The notes under the pieces are model-generated. The model did no database searches. It saw only the letters and a list, made by a program, of their open reading frames with translations, and was not told where the DNA came from. A DNA stretch of 64,000 bases. Origin: REEB95 sp963810055 (lineage in GTDB: Bacteria; Pseudomonadota; Alphaproteobacteria; ATCC43930; CGMCC-115725). Positions 1 through 12,512 of this stretch are shown here, piece after piece (position 1 is the stretch's first letter; each line of letters begins with the position of its first letter). The stretch lies in the NCBI GenBank assembly GCA_963810055.1, contig CAWEME010000003.1:1-64000 (forward strand), read 5' to 3'. The translations under genes were made by a program, and so were the position numbers.

Positions 1-658
1 CCAGCCCGGCGAAATGCGCCATGTCGACCATGAAGGAAGGCGCCCACCTCGTCGGCGATCCGGCGGAAGCGCGCGAAGTCGATGAGGCGCGGATAGGCCG
101 AGCCGCCGCAGATGATGAGCTTGGGCTTTTCTTCGTCTTGGCTTGGCGCTCGACCTCGTCGTAATCGATGCGCGCGTCCTCGCGCCGCACGCCGTAGAAG
201 ACGCCGCGGAACCATTTGCCCGAGAGATTGAACGGCGCGCCGTGGGTCAGATGCCCGCCCGCGGCCAGCGACATGCCGAGCGTGGGGTCGCCCGGCTGGA
301 GCAGGGCCAGCAGCACCGCCTGGTTCGCCTGCGCGCCCGAATGCGGCTGCACGTTGGCGAAGCCGCAGTCGAACAGCTTCTTGGCGCGGTCGATGGCGAG
401 CTGTTCGGCGGTCCACAAATTCGCAGCCGCCGTAATAGCGGCTGCCGGGATAGCCTTCGGCGTATTTGTTGGTCAGCACCGAGCCTTGGGCCTCGAGTAC
501 TGCACGCGACACGATGTTCTCCGAGGCGATCAGCTCGATCTGGTCCTGCTGGCGATGGAGTTCGCGGCGATCGCGTCGGCCAGTTCCGGATCGCTGTCGG
601 CGAGCATCGCGGTGAAGAAGTCGTCTTGGGCTGCGGCCGGGTTGCTGCGGGCGGACAT
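1..658 (-). pseudogene. glyA: Serine hydroxymethyltransferase, N-terminal part, frameshifted, cut by window edge
   Basis: PLP enzyme that converts serine and tetrahydrofolate to glycine and 5,10-methylene-THF in the cytoplasm. The ATG at 658 gives a normal N-terminus, and the gene runs off the left edge at about residue 219 of the usual ~430. Family blocks are readable in order: QIELIASENIVS, NKYAEGYPG, QPHSGAQANQAVL, LAAGGHLTHG, MVDMAHFAGL. They lie in different frames, with single-base indels near 562, 411, 137 and 32. SHMT is usually a core gene and the blocks are otherwise perfect, so sequencing error is likelier than true decay. rpiB lies 23 bp upstream on the same strand, suggesting an rpiB-glyA operon. 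Confidence 0.88.
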
Positions 659-681
659 GGTTTCAACTTGCCTTGTCTCGT

Positions 682-1113
682 TCACGACAATTTGGCGACG
701 CGGCGGGCGTGGCGGCCGCCTTCGAAGGGGGTCGAAAGGAAGGTCTTGAGGCAATCCTTGGCGGTCTCGGTGCCGATCATGCGTCCGCCCAGCGTCATCA
801 CATTGGCGTCGTTGTGCTGGCGCGCGAGCCGCGCGGTGGTGACGTCGTGGCACAAGGCGGCGCGGATTTTGCGGTGGCGGTTGGCGGCAATCGACATGCC
901 GATCCCGGTGCCGCAGATGAGCAAGCCGAACCGCGCCTTGCCCGTCTCCACCGCTTGCGCCACCTTCTCGGCGAAGTCGGGATAGTCGACCGACGCCGTG
1001 CTGTCGGTGCCGAGATCGAGCACGTCGAATCCCAAAGCGCGCAGCTCCGGCAAAAGAACGGATTTCAACTCATAGCCGCCATGATCGGCGGCGACGGCGA
1101 CGATTTCAGCCAT
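682..1113 (-). CDS. rpiB: Ribose-5-phosphate isomerase B
   Basis: Interconverts ribose-5-phosphate and ribulose-5-phosphate in the pentose phosphate pathway (cytoplasmic). The protein is 143 residues, normal for the RpiB/LacA family. The N-terminal VAADHGGYELK and the ICGTGIGMSIAANR segment with the presumed catalytic Cys67 are intact, as is the phosphate-binding region around ALCHDVTTARLARQHNDAN. I chose the ATG at 1113 because homologues begin directly with the first beta strand; an in-frame ATG ten codons upstream adds no conserved residues. It is followed closely by glyA on the same strand. Unlike glyA, its frame is intact. Confidence 0.95.
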   Translation of the reverse strand: MAEIVAVAADHGGYELKSVLLPELRALGFDVLDLGTDSTASVDYPDFAEKVAQAVETGKARFGLLICGTGIGMSIAANRHRKIRAALCHDVTTARLARQHNDANVMTLGGRMIGTETAKDCLKTFLSTPFEGGRHARRVAKLS

Positions 1114-1325
1114 GACCCCGGACGCAATAAAAGCCAGCGGCAACTCTACCAGATATCGCCGTCGGGAGTCAGCCGCCTACCATCCATCGGGGCCGTCCTC
1201 GCCTTCCCGCATCGGCCTCCAATGAAACCGCCGCCCTTGCCAGACTAGGCGATAGTCCCGGTTCGGTCTTTTTCAGAAAAATTCAAGACAGCGGGCGCGA
1301 TTATTGGCCCTAGTCCAGCCCATGA

Positions 1326-1354
1326 TTGACAGAAAGCAAGGCTTTCAATATACA
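1326..1354 (+). promoter_or_regulatory. Promoter of mucR with inverted repeat in the spacer
   Basis: A consensus -35 TTGACA (1326-1331) and a -10 TATACA (1349-1354) are separated by exactly 17 bases. The spacer holds a perfect inverted repeat, GAAAGC-AAG-GCTTTC (1332-1346), placed where a bound protein would block RNA polymerase. Transcription would start near 1361, giving a ~30-nt leader with GAGGA (1378-1382) ahead of the mucR ATG at 1391. Autoregulation by MucR is an inference from the family's habit, not shown here. Confidence 0.75.
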
Positions 1355-1390
1355 CGCCTCGAATCTGTTCTAGTATTGAGGACTCCCCCG

Positions 1391-1834
1391 ATGGCCGATG
1401 AAGCGCCCAGCAAAGCCGCCAAAACGGCGGACGAAGATTTCCTGCGCATGACCGCGCATCTGGTGGCGGCGTATTTGCGCAAGAACAGCGTGCCGGCGGC
1501 GCAGATCACCGACATCGTCGCTTCGGTGCATGGCTCGCTGCGCTCGATCGAGGGCAAGATTCAGGCGCCGTTGGGCGAGGCCTTGAAGCCGGCGGTGCCG
1601 ATCAAGAAATCGATCACGCCGGAATACATCATCTGCCTCGAGGACGGGCGCAAGCTCAAGATGCTGAAGCGCCATCTGCGCTCGACCTACAACATGACGC
1701 CCGACGAGTACCGCAAGAAATGGAACCTGCCGGCCGATTACCCGATGGTGGCCTCGAAATACGCGGCGCAGCGTTCCGACTTCGCCAAGAAGATCGGCCT
1801 CGGCAAGGGCGCCGGCAAGAAGAAGCCGGCCTAG
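1391..1834 (+). CDS. mucR: Ros/MucR family transcriptional regulator
   Basis: DNA-binding regulator of the alphaproteobacterial Ros/MucR family, which controls exopolysaccharide, motility and virulence or symbiosis genes in relatives and often represses its own gene. 147 residues. The N-terminal helical region (12-60) is followed by the zinc-finger-like domain (78-130), with KMLKRHLR, MTPDEYRKKWNLP and DYPMVASKYA, then a basic C-terminal tail (GAGKKKP). The zinc ligand positions read Cys82, Asp85, His95, Tyr100 instead of the Ros set Cys-Cys-His-His, so zinc binding may be weak or absent. I chose ATG 1391 because it follows the strong promoter and a GAGGA ribosome site; a longer in-frame extension would begin upstream of the promoter. 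Confidence 0.93.
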   Translation: MADEAPSKAAKTADEDFLRMTAHLVAAYLRKNSVPAAQITDIVASVHGSLRSIEGKIQAPLGEALKPAVPIKKSITPEYIICLEDGRKLKMLKRHLRSTYNMTPDEYRKKWNLPADYPMVASKYAAQRSDFAKKIGLGKGAGKKKPA

Positions 1835-1846
1835 CTCGGCGCGACA

Positions 1847-3152
1847 TCACGCTTCGAGATTGGCGTTCTTGGTCTCCGGCGTGGCGAGGATCGCGAGGAT
1901 CGCCAGCACCGCGTAGACCATCACCAGAAGCCCGATATAGATATAGGCCCTGTGAATGCCGTAGGCCTGCAGGATCAGCCCGGCGAGAATCGGGATCAGC
2001 CCGCCGCCATAGACCTGCGCGATTTGATAACCCGCGCTCGCGCCCGAGGCGCGATAGCGGGTCGGGAAATTCTCCGTATAGAAGGTCGGGATCGCGCCGT
2101 AGCCGAAGCCGAACACGAAGCCGAATCCGATGATCTCGGCGATCGTCGCGAGGACGAAGCTGCCCGTGTTGATCAGATAGAAATACGGGATCGCGAAGAT
2201 CAGGAACACGACGGCGGCGATCAACAGGATCGTCCGGCGGTTGATGATGTCGGCGAGCAGCGAGCCGATGATCATGAACACCAGCATGAAGGCCGCGGCG
2301 ATCAGCCCGATCGTCTCGGGCGTCGTTGCCGGTGAAGCCGACCGCCTTCATGTAGCCGGTGCCGAACACGAAGTAGAGGAAGAACGCGCCGCCGAACATC
2401 GCGTTCACCAGCGAGGTGCGCAGGATGGTCAGCGGCATGTCGCGCCAGACCTGTCGCGCGGGATGTTCGAGAATCGCGCTCTGCGCCTTGTGCCGCTCGA
2501 AGACGAAGCTGTCCTCGGTGCGCGTCCGGATGACGATGCCGACGATCGCCACCAGGAAGCCGGCGAAGAAGAAGATGCGCCAGCCCCAGGCGACGAAATC
2601 CTGCGGCGTCATCAGCGACTTGACGAAGATCACCGAGCCGAAGCCGAGCAGCAGCCCGATCGGGATCGCGAACCCGACCCAGGCACCCCAGAAGGCGCGG
2701 TGCTTCGATCGCGCCGCCTGTTCGACCACCCAGGTCGAGGCGGTGCCGAACTCGGCGCCGAAACTGATCCCCTGCATCAGCCGGAAGACGATCAGCAGCG
2801 CCGGCGCGGCGACGCCGATGCTGTCGTAGCCCGGCGTCAGCCCGATCAGCAGCGTGCTGACGCCCATCAGCACCAGCGCGTAAACCATCGCGTTCTTGCG
2901 CCCGCGCCGGTCGGCGATATTGCCGAAGATATAAGCGCCGATCGGGCGGATCATGATGCCCATGCCGTAGACGCCGATCGCCGCCGCGACGGCCGCAAGG
3001 CCCGGCAGCTTGAAGAAGACGCCGCCCCAGACGGTCGCCGCGATCACGCCGGTGACCAGGAAGTCGTATTGTTCGATCACCGAGCCGACGATGCTCGCCA
3101 CCGCGACCTTTAAAATCTGCTGTTTGGTCGGAATTGCGGCTGCTTTCTTCAT
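1847..3152 (-). CDS. MFS transporter, metabolite:H+ symporter (MHS) type, one frameshift
   Basis: Twelve-helix inner-membrane carrier of the major facilitator superfamily, resembling the MHS branch (ShiA/ProP-like), which usually takes up organic acids or osmolytes by proton symport; the substrate cannot be read. The start is the ATG at 3152 (MKKAAAIPTK). The loop signature GNIADRRGRKNAMV and RLMQGISFGAEFG are present. The frame breaks at a GGG run near 2318-2320: the upstream part ends after VGFTGNDA and the downstream part resumes at ETIGLIAAAFMLVFMIIG. One extra base explains this, so the full protein is about 435 residues. It lies 34 bp downstream of livK on the same strand and may be co-transcribed. 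Confidence 0.8.
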
Positions 3153-3186
3153 CCTATGTCCCGCCCGCGACCGAGCGCCATGCGGC

Positions 3187-4311
3187 TCAGTTCTTGAGCT
3201 CGGCGTAGCCGCCGTCCTTCCAGGCATAGACCACGTAATCGGGGCCGACCACGTCGCCCTTCTGGTCGAAGCCGATGGTGCCGATCACGGTGTTGAATTT
3301 GTTCGACTTCATCGCCTTCGACAGATCGTCGAGCTTGATCGACTTGGCGTCCGCCGCCGCCTCGGCGAAGACCTGCACCGCGGCATAGGTGTAGAGCGTG
3401 TAGCCCTCGGGATCGTAGCCCTGCTTCTTGAACTCGGCGACCACGGGCTGCGCCGCCGGCAGATCTGCGCGGATCGGGCGGGAAGGTCATCAGCGTGCCG
3501 TTGCCGGCATCGCCGGTGATCTTCCACAGATCGGTCGTCACCAGCGCGTCGCCGCCCATCAGCACGGCGTTGAGCCCCTGGTCGTTGGCCTGGCGCACGA
3601 TCAGCCCGGCCTCGGTGTAATAGCCGCCGAAATAGATCGCGCCGACCTTGGCCTCCTTCATCTTGGCTGATCAGCGCCGAGAAATCCTTGTCGCCCTGGT
3701 TGATCGGAATTCGTCGATCGCCTCGGTCATGCCGAGCGGCGTTCAGCGTCTTGCGCGTCTCGTCGGCGAGGCCCTTGCCGTAAGTCGGACTTGTCGTCGA
3801 TGATCGCGACCTGCTTGCCCTTGAAGCGCTCGGCGATGTAGTTGCCGGCGACCTTGCCCTGCACGTCGTCGCGGCCGCAGACGCGGAACACGTTGTTCCA
3901 GCCTTTCTTGGCGGCGTCGTCGGTGAGGCCGGGATTGGTCGAGGCCGGCGAGATCTGCAGAATGCCGGCCTCGGCATAGACCGCCGAGGCCGGGATCGAG
4001 GTGCCCGAGCAATAATGCCCGGCGACGAACACCACGCCGCTGACCGCGAATTTGTTGGCGACGCGCGACCGCCTGCTTCGGATCGCAGGCGTCGTCGCCG
4101 ATGTTGAGCGCGAGCTTCTTGCCGAGCGACGCCGCCTTTGGCGTTGATGTCGGCGACCGCCATGCTCGGCGCCGCGCCGCATCTGCTCGCCGACCGCGGC
4201 GTCCGAGCCGGTGATCGGCCCGGCCACCGCGATGTGGATATCCGCCCGCGCGCCCGAAACCGTCAGAACGGCAAACGCCGCCGCCAACGCCATCCTGCCG
4301 AGAAAACGCAT
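3187..4311 (-). pseudogene. livK: Branched-chain amino acid ABC transporter, periplasmic binding protein, multiply frameshifted
   Basis: Type I periplasmic binding protein (LivK/LivJ-like) that would deliver leucine, isoleucine, valine or related amides to the LivHMGF transporter. The start at 4311 gives a typical Sec signal peptide (GRMALAAAFAVLTVSGARA). Family blocks follow: IAVAGPITGSDAAVGEQ, MAVADINAKGG, FVAGHYCSGTSIPAS, ISPASTNPGLTD, VFRVCGRDD, IYFGGYYTEAGLIVRQ, and the C-terminal VGPDYVVYAWKDG. At least six changes of frame separate them. The overall span (1,125 nt) equals an intact gene of about 370 codons, so only small indels are involved. It is the last gene of the liv cluster. Confidence 0.85.
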
Positions 4312-4389
4312 GTCCCGCTCCCTGCCTGTTTGCCGCCGAGGATAACAGCAGGCGGCCGTGCCGGTCTATGCCCCACCTTCCGGGCCGCC

Positions 4390-4423
4390 GGCGCTCACGC
4401 GCCGCCTTCCAGACCAACGGCGC

Positions 4424-4442
<19 letters not shown>
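4390..4442. repeat. 29-bp-period tandem duplication at the 3' end of livF
   Basis: Two 24-bp copies at 4390-4413 and 4419-4442 differ at two positions and are offset by 29 bp. Each encodes the same LEGGA-stop tail on the minus strand, so the end of livF has been copied once into the livF-livK gap. It could be a replication-slippage duplication or an assembly artefact of this error-rich region. Confidence 0.7.
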
Positions 4443-8203
<3,761 letters not shown>

Positions 8204-8454
8204 GGCCGCCCAGGTTAAGCGGTAGGGTGCCGCTCCGGTTGCCGGCAAGCGCGGCATTCGATGCCGCCCGAGCGAGGTACTCGCCGGCAGATTGCTGCGC
8301 GGTTTCCACGGGGCAAGTGGCGCCGACGGCTAGCGCTAGACGCCGCATGCGAGTGGATCGATTTGGCCAAGACGCTAGCCTGAGCCGCGATCGGTCCTGA
8401 ATCGGTCATTTGGATGAATAACAGCCGCGACCGTTACGTCGCCTGGTCCGCCCC

Positions 8455-9415
8455 GTGAACCCCGGACCCCTCACCGCCCCCTCGCCGGAATTTGATCGGA
8501 AGTGGCTGGGCAGACCGGGCGGATTCGATTACAAGCCCGGCATGCGTTGGCTCATCCCCCCTCTCCGCGACTACAGCGGCCGCTTCTCGCCCCTGAAGAC
8601 CGTGGTCTTTTTCGGGCTGTTCGTGCCGGCCGGGTTCACCGCCTATTGGTACGCCACCGACGCCTTGGGCGCGCGGCCGCTGACCGAGGCGCTGCACGAG
8701 ATCGGCGACTGGACCATCCGCTTCATATTCCTGGCGCTGGCGATCTCGCCGCTGTCGCAGCTCTGGCAATGGCCGCGGCTGCAGCTGGTGCGGCGCATGA
8801 TCGGCGTCATGGCCTTCGCCTATGTCGCGGCGCATCTGACGCTCTATACCACCGACGAGATGTTCAACCTCGCCAAGGTGGCGGGCGAGATCGTGAAGCG
8901 GATCTATCTCACCATCGGCTTCACCGCCTGGCTGGGATTGGCCGCGCTGGCCGTGACCTCGACCGACGGCATGGTCCGGCAGATGGGCGCGCGCAATTGG
9001 CAGCGCCTCCATCAATTCGTCTATGTCATCGGCATCTTGGCGGTGACGCATTACTTCATGCAGTCGAAGCTCAACGAATGGCAGCCGACCATGATGGCGG
9101 GATTGCTGGTCTGGCTGTTGGGCTACCGGGGCTTGCGCCGGCTTTACGGCCGTTCGCGCAAGGTGGGGCCGGTCGCATGCCGGGCTGTTGAGCCTGGTCG
9201 TGGGCTTCGGCACCATCTTCGGCGAAACCATGTATTTCTGGCTGGCTTTTCACGCGTCGCTGCCGCGCATCATCCAGGCCGAATTCTCCACCATGACCGG
9301 CATCCGCCCGGGCTGGGCGGTGCTCGGCCTGGGCGCGGCGGTGACGCTGATCGCCGCGGCGCGCGCGTTCCAGGCCAATCAGGCCAAGAAAGTCCAGCTT
9401 CGCCCGGCCGAGTGA
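8455..9415 (+). CDS. msrQ: MsrQ-like ferric reductase-type membrane protein, one frameshift
   Basis: Six-helix, heme-binding membrane protein of the ferric-reductase-like family, resembling MsrQ, which passes quinol electrons to the periplasmic methionine sulfoxide reductase MsrP. Visible marks are the N-terminal RWLIPPLRDYSGRFSPLK, DWTIRFIFLALAISPLSQ, MIGVMAFAYVAAHLTLY with a histidine in the helix, and NWQRLHQFVYVIGILAVTHY with two more histidines. The frame breaks near 9180-9187, then resumes with VVGFGTIFGETMYFWLAFHA to a stop at 9415. The C-terminal extension is longer than E. coli MsrQ. No msrP gene lies in the window, so the partner is unproven. Confidence 0.75.
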
Positions 9416-9445
9416 CGCGGTCGGGGCGATGCCTTGGCTTGATCG

Positions 9446-9459
9446 TTGATCTAGATCAA
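9446..9459 (+). promoter_or_regulatory. Perfect FNR/FixK-type box upstream of gcdH
   Basis: TTGATCTAGATCAA is an exact match to the FNR/FixK consensus TTGAT-N4-ATCAA and a perfect 14-bp palindrome. It lies 31 bp after the msrQ-like stop and 92 bp before the gcdH ATG, a workable activator distance. Regulation of gcdH by an oxygen-responsive Crp/Fnr protein is an inference. Confidence 0.7.
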
Positions 9460-9550
9460 TCGACCTCGACCCGATGCGCGATAAAACGTCTTGCGGACGA
9501 TAAATCCGCGGTTATTGCCCTTGACCCGGTTTGGCCTTAAGAAAACCCCC

Positions 9551-10831
9551 ATGACCGCTTCTTTCGCCCGCAACAACCCGGCCAAGCCCGCCGCAAAACC
9601 TGCGGCCGACGCCAAGCCCGCGAAATCCGCCCCCGGCGGCGGAGCCGCCAAACCAAGCAGGCCCGCTTTCGACTGGCAGGACCCGTTGTTGCTCGAAGGC
9701 GAATTGTCCGAGGACGAGCGCATGGTGCGCGACGCCGCGCGCGCCTATGCCCAGGACAAGCTCGCGCCGCGCATCCTCAAATCCTTCCGCGAGGAACGCT
9801 TCGACCGCGAGATCATGAACGAGATGGGCCAGCTCGGATTCCTCGGCTCGACCATCTCGGGCTATGGCTGCGCCGGCGTCAATTACGTGTGCTACGGGCT
9901 GGTGGCGCGCGAGATCGAGCGCGTCGACAGCGGCTACCGTTCGGCCATGAGCGTGCAATCCTCGCTGGTGATGTACCCGATCTTCGCCTTCGGCACCGAA
10001 GAGCAGCGCAAGAAATTCCTGCCCAAGCTCGCCACCGGCGAGCTGGTCGGCTGTTTCGGCCTGACCGAGCCCGATTTCGGCTCCGACGCCGGCGGCATGA
10101 AGACGCGCGCCCGTAAAGTCGACGGTGGCTATGTGTTGAAGGGCAGCAAGATGTGGATCAGCAATTCGCCCATCGCCGACGTTTTGGTGGTGTGGGCGAA
10201 GTTGCAGGACGACAAGGATGCCATCCACGGTTTCCTTTTGGAACGCGGCATGAAGGGCCTGTCGACGCCCAAGATCGAGGGCAAGTTCTCGCTGCGCGCC
10301 TCGGTCACGGGCGAGATCGCGATGGACGACGTGTTCGTGCCCGAGGCCAACCATCTGCCCGGCGTGACCGGGCTCAAGGGGCCGTTCTCCTGCCTCGACA
10401 ATGCGCGTTACGGCATAGCCTGGGGCGCGCTGGGCGCGGCCGAGTTCTGTTGGTTCGCGGCGCGCGACTACACCCTCTCCCGCATCGCCTTCGGCAAGCC
10501 CTTGGCCGCCAACCAGCTCATCCAGAAAAAGCTCGCCGACATGCAGACCGAGATCACCCTCGCCCTCCATGCCTGCCTGCGCCTGGGGCGGCTCAAGGAC
10601 GAAGGCAAATCGACGCCCGAGATGGTGTCCATGCTGAAGCGCAATTCCTGCGGCAAGGCGCTCGACGTCGCGCGCGCTTCGCGCGACATGCACGGCGGCA
10701 ACGGCATCGTCGACGAATACCATGTCATCCGCCACATGATGAATCTGGAAACCGTCAACACCTACGAGGGCACGCACGACATCCACGCCCTCATCCTCGG
10801 CCGCGCGCAGACGGGCATCGCGGCGTTTTAG
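9551..10831 (+). CDS. gcdH: Glutaryl-CoA dehydrogenase
   Basis: FAD acyl-CoA dehydrogenase that oxidises and decarboxylates glutaryl-CoA to crotonyl-CoA in lysine, tryptophan and aromatic catabolism. 426 residues; residues 1-40 are an Ala/Pro/Lys-rich extension before the fold starts at FDWQDPLLLEGELSEDE. Conserved blocks: CFGLTEPDFGSDAGGMKT, KMWISNSPIADV, FSCLDNARYGIAWGALGAAE and the diagnostic YEGTHDIHALILGRAQTG with catalytic Glu406. I chose ATG 9551; a TTG 60 bp upstream is open but has no better ribosome site. An FNR/FixK box lies 92 bp upstream and a REP-like hairpin follows. Confidence 0.93.
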   Translation: MTASFARNNPAKPAAKPAADAKPAKSAPGGGAAKPSRPAFDWQDPLLLEGELSEDERMVRDAARAYAQDKLAPRILKSFREERFDREIMNEMGQLGFLGSTISGYGCAGVNYVCYGLVAREIERVDSGYRSAMSVQSSLVMYPIFAFGTEEQRKKFLPKLATGELVGCFGLTEPDFGSDAGGMKTRARKVDGGYVLKGSKMWISNSPIADVLVVWAKLQDDKDAIHGFLLERGMKGLSTPKIEGKFSLRASVTGEIAMDDVFVPEANHLPGVTGLKGPFSCLDNARYGIAWGALGAAEFCWFAARDYTLSRIAFGKPLAANQLIQKKLADMQTEITLALHACLRLGRLKDEGKSTPEMVSMLKRNSCGKALDVARASRDMHGGNGIVDEYHVIRHMMNLETVNTYEGTHDIHALILGRAQTGIAAF

Positions 10832-10862
10832 TTTTCAGGCCGCGCTCGCAGTAAATATCCCT

Positions 10863-10924
10863 CGTCACCCCCGCGAAAGCGGGGGTCCAGGAAAAGCTGG
10901 ATTCCCGCTTTCGCGGGAATGACG
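10863..10924. repeat. REP-like palindromic element, three-armed
   Basis: The outer arms CGTCA (10863-10867) and TGACG (10920-10924) enclose two perfect 8-bp hairpins with tetraloops: ACCCCCGC-GAAA-GCGGGGGT (10867-10886) and ATTCCCGC-TTTC-GCGGGAAT (10901-10920). Between them is CCAG...CTGG. The whole folds as a cloverleaf-like cruciform. This type of extragenic palindrome is common in proteobacterial genomes. It sits right after gcdH and may also act as a transcription stop. I found only this copy in the window. Confidence 0.8.
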
Positions 10925-10969
10925 GCGTTCTGGATTTTTAGCCCGTGTGAGCGGATTAATAAGAGTCTC

Positions 10970-11780
10970 ATGCAACGACGCGCGTTCATTTGGATTACCG
11001 GCGGCGCGACGCTGATGCTGGCTTGCGCCGGTCTTTCCGCTCCGCAAGCGGGGGCCGAGGAGATCGTCGCCCTTTACCGCGCGAGCTATGCCGGCCTGCC
11101 GGCCGGCGAGGTGCGCTTCCGCTTCGCCGGCGACGGCGCGACCTACCGCTATGAGGTCGGGGTCGAGTCCGAGGGCCTGCCGCGCCTGGTCACGCATTTC
11201 CGCGGCACCGCCGCAGGCGAAGGCCGGCTCGCGGCCGACGGCCAGGCCGCGCCGCTGCGTTTCGATGCGCTTTACGATCTGCGTCAGCGGCGCGACAGCC
11301 GCATCAGCATGGCCTTCATCCGCCGCGACGGCGCGGTTTTCGCCGAGCGCGAAGCCGCGGACACCAGCCGCAAGCCGCCGCTGCCGGATCTCTACCGGCG
11401 CAACGTGGTCGATCCGATCGCCGCGATGGCGGCCATCCGCCGCGAGCTCTGGGTCCAGCTGCCCGCTCCGGCGCGCGACTTCACCGTCCCGGTTTACGAC
11501 GGCGCGCGCCGCTTCGACGTCCTGGTTCACATCGTCTCGGTCGGGGGCAAGGAACACTTGATCCGCCTGCTGCTCACGCTCCGGCCCATCGCCGGCTTCA
11601 GGGCGGAGTTCGAGCGAGGATGGCGACCCCGAGAACGCATCGCGCCCGGTGGAGGCAGTGTTCACCGACGACGCCAGCCTGGTGCCGCTCTCCATGCGGG
11701 TGACGGTGTGGTACCTGCCGATGGTCGTGACCTTCGACCATTTCTGCAAGAGCTTCGCCGCTTGCGGCGCCGGGCCCTGA
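10970..11780 (+). CDS. DUF3108 domain-containing exported protein, one frameshift
   Basis: Exported protein of the DUF3108 family (function unknown). The start at 10970 gives MQRRAFIWITGGATLMLACA, a signal sequence with a twin-arginine-like RR-x-F pair and cleavage near GAEE. The body (YRASYAGLPAGEVRFRFAG; ALYDLRQRRDSR) is the DUF3108 beta-barrel-like domain. The frame breaks between 11600 and 11630. In the next frame the expected tail continues (DGDPENASRPVEAVFTDD, SLVPLSMRVTVWYLP) to a TGA at 11780, so one base is missing or extra. The MlaC-like gene starts 50 bp later. Confidence 0.72.
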
Positions 11781-11830
11781 TGCCGGGCGGCGGTCATGAT
11801 TTCTTCCCGGTCGGGGTGCAAAGTTCTCCG

Positions 11831-12436
11831 ATGCAGGTGAGCCGGCGCAACTTCGTCATTGCCGCTTCATGCCTGGCCGCGCTTTCGCCCGGGCCGGCCT
11901 TCGCCCAGAACGGCAGCGCGATGGATTTCATGAACCGGCTCGCCGGCCAGGTGGGCGTGCTGGTCGATGACCGCAACCGGCCCGAGGCGGCGCGACGGCG
12001 GGAATTCCAAATCATCTTCGACAACGCCTCCGACAACCGGGAGATGGCGCGTTTCGCGCTCGGCCGCTATTGGAGCCAGCTCGACGACGAGCAGCGGCGG
12101 CAATACATGGCTTTGTTTCCCGTCTACATGGCCGGCTATTACTGGAAGACCTTCAACATCTATTACGGCTCGGGTTACGCGGTGCTGTCCGAACGGACCG
12201 ACGCCAGCGGCACCACCATCGTCCACAGCCAGATCGAACTGACCGGCGAGCGGCCGCCGATCGACGTGGATTGGTACATCATGCGCGAGAACGGCGCGTT
12301 CAAGATCGTCGACGTCGACCTCGAGGGGCTGAGCCAGAACCTGTCGTACCGCGATTATTTCACCGCTCTCATCGAGCATAACGGCGGCGACGTGTCGGTG
12401 GTGCTCGACACCATGCGCCGGCACCCCAACGGCTGA
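11831..12436 (+). CDS. MlaC/Ttg2D-like phospholipid-binding ABC transporter auxiliary protein
   Basis: Periplasmic protein of the MlaC (toluene tolerance Ttg2) family, which carries phospholipids between outer and inner membranes. 201 residues. The N-terminus SRRNFVIAASCLAALSPG has a twin-arginine motif (S-R-R-x-F), so export may be by Tat, followed by AFAQ cleavage. Family features: DNASDNREMARFALGRYW, FPVYMAGYYWKTF, and the sheet region DVDWYIMRENGAFKIVDVDL with EGLSQNLSYRDYF. The other mla genes (mlaFED) are not in the window. The ATG at 11831 was chosen because it begins the signal peptide. Confidence 0.85.
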   Translation: MQVSRRNFVIAASCLAALSPGPAFAQNGSAMDFMNRLAGQVGVLVDDRNRPEAARRREFQIIFDNASDNREMARFALGRYWSQLDDEQRRQYMALFPVYMAGYYWKTFNIYYGSGYAVLSERTDASGTTIVHSQIELTGERPPIDVDWYIMRENGAFKIVDVDLEGLSQNLSYRDYFTALIEHNGGDVSVVLDTMRRHPNG

Positions 12437-12457
12437 AGCGCGGCCCATCCATGACGC

Positions 12458-12491
12458 AAAACGGCCGGTCCCACCAAGGACCGGCCGTTTT
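12458..12491. terminator. Bidirectional rho-independent terminator
   Basis: A perfect 14-bp stem, AAAACGGCCGGTCC / GGACCGGCCGTTTT, with a 6-nt loop, lies between the convergent mlaC-like and marR genes. The A/T tracts on both sides make it usable from either strand. Confidence 0.9.
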
Positions 12492-12512
12492 CTTGCCAAA
12501 GGATGGATTGAG

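Noticed and set aside
8204..8454. Possible msrP gene fragment or liv promoter in this gap
   Set aside because: No molybdopterin-oxidoreductase motif in any frame and no convincing -35/-10 pair.
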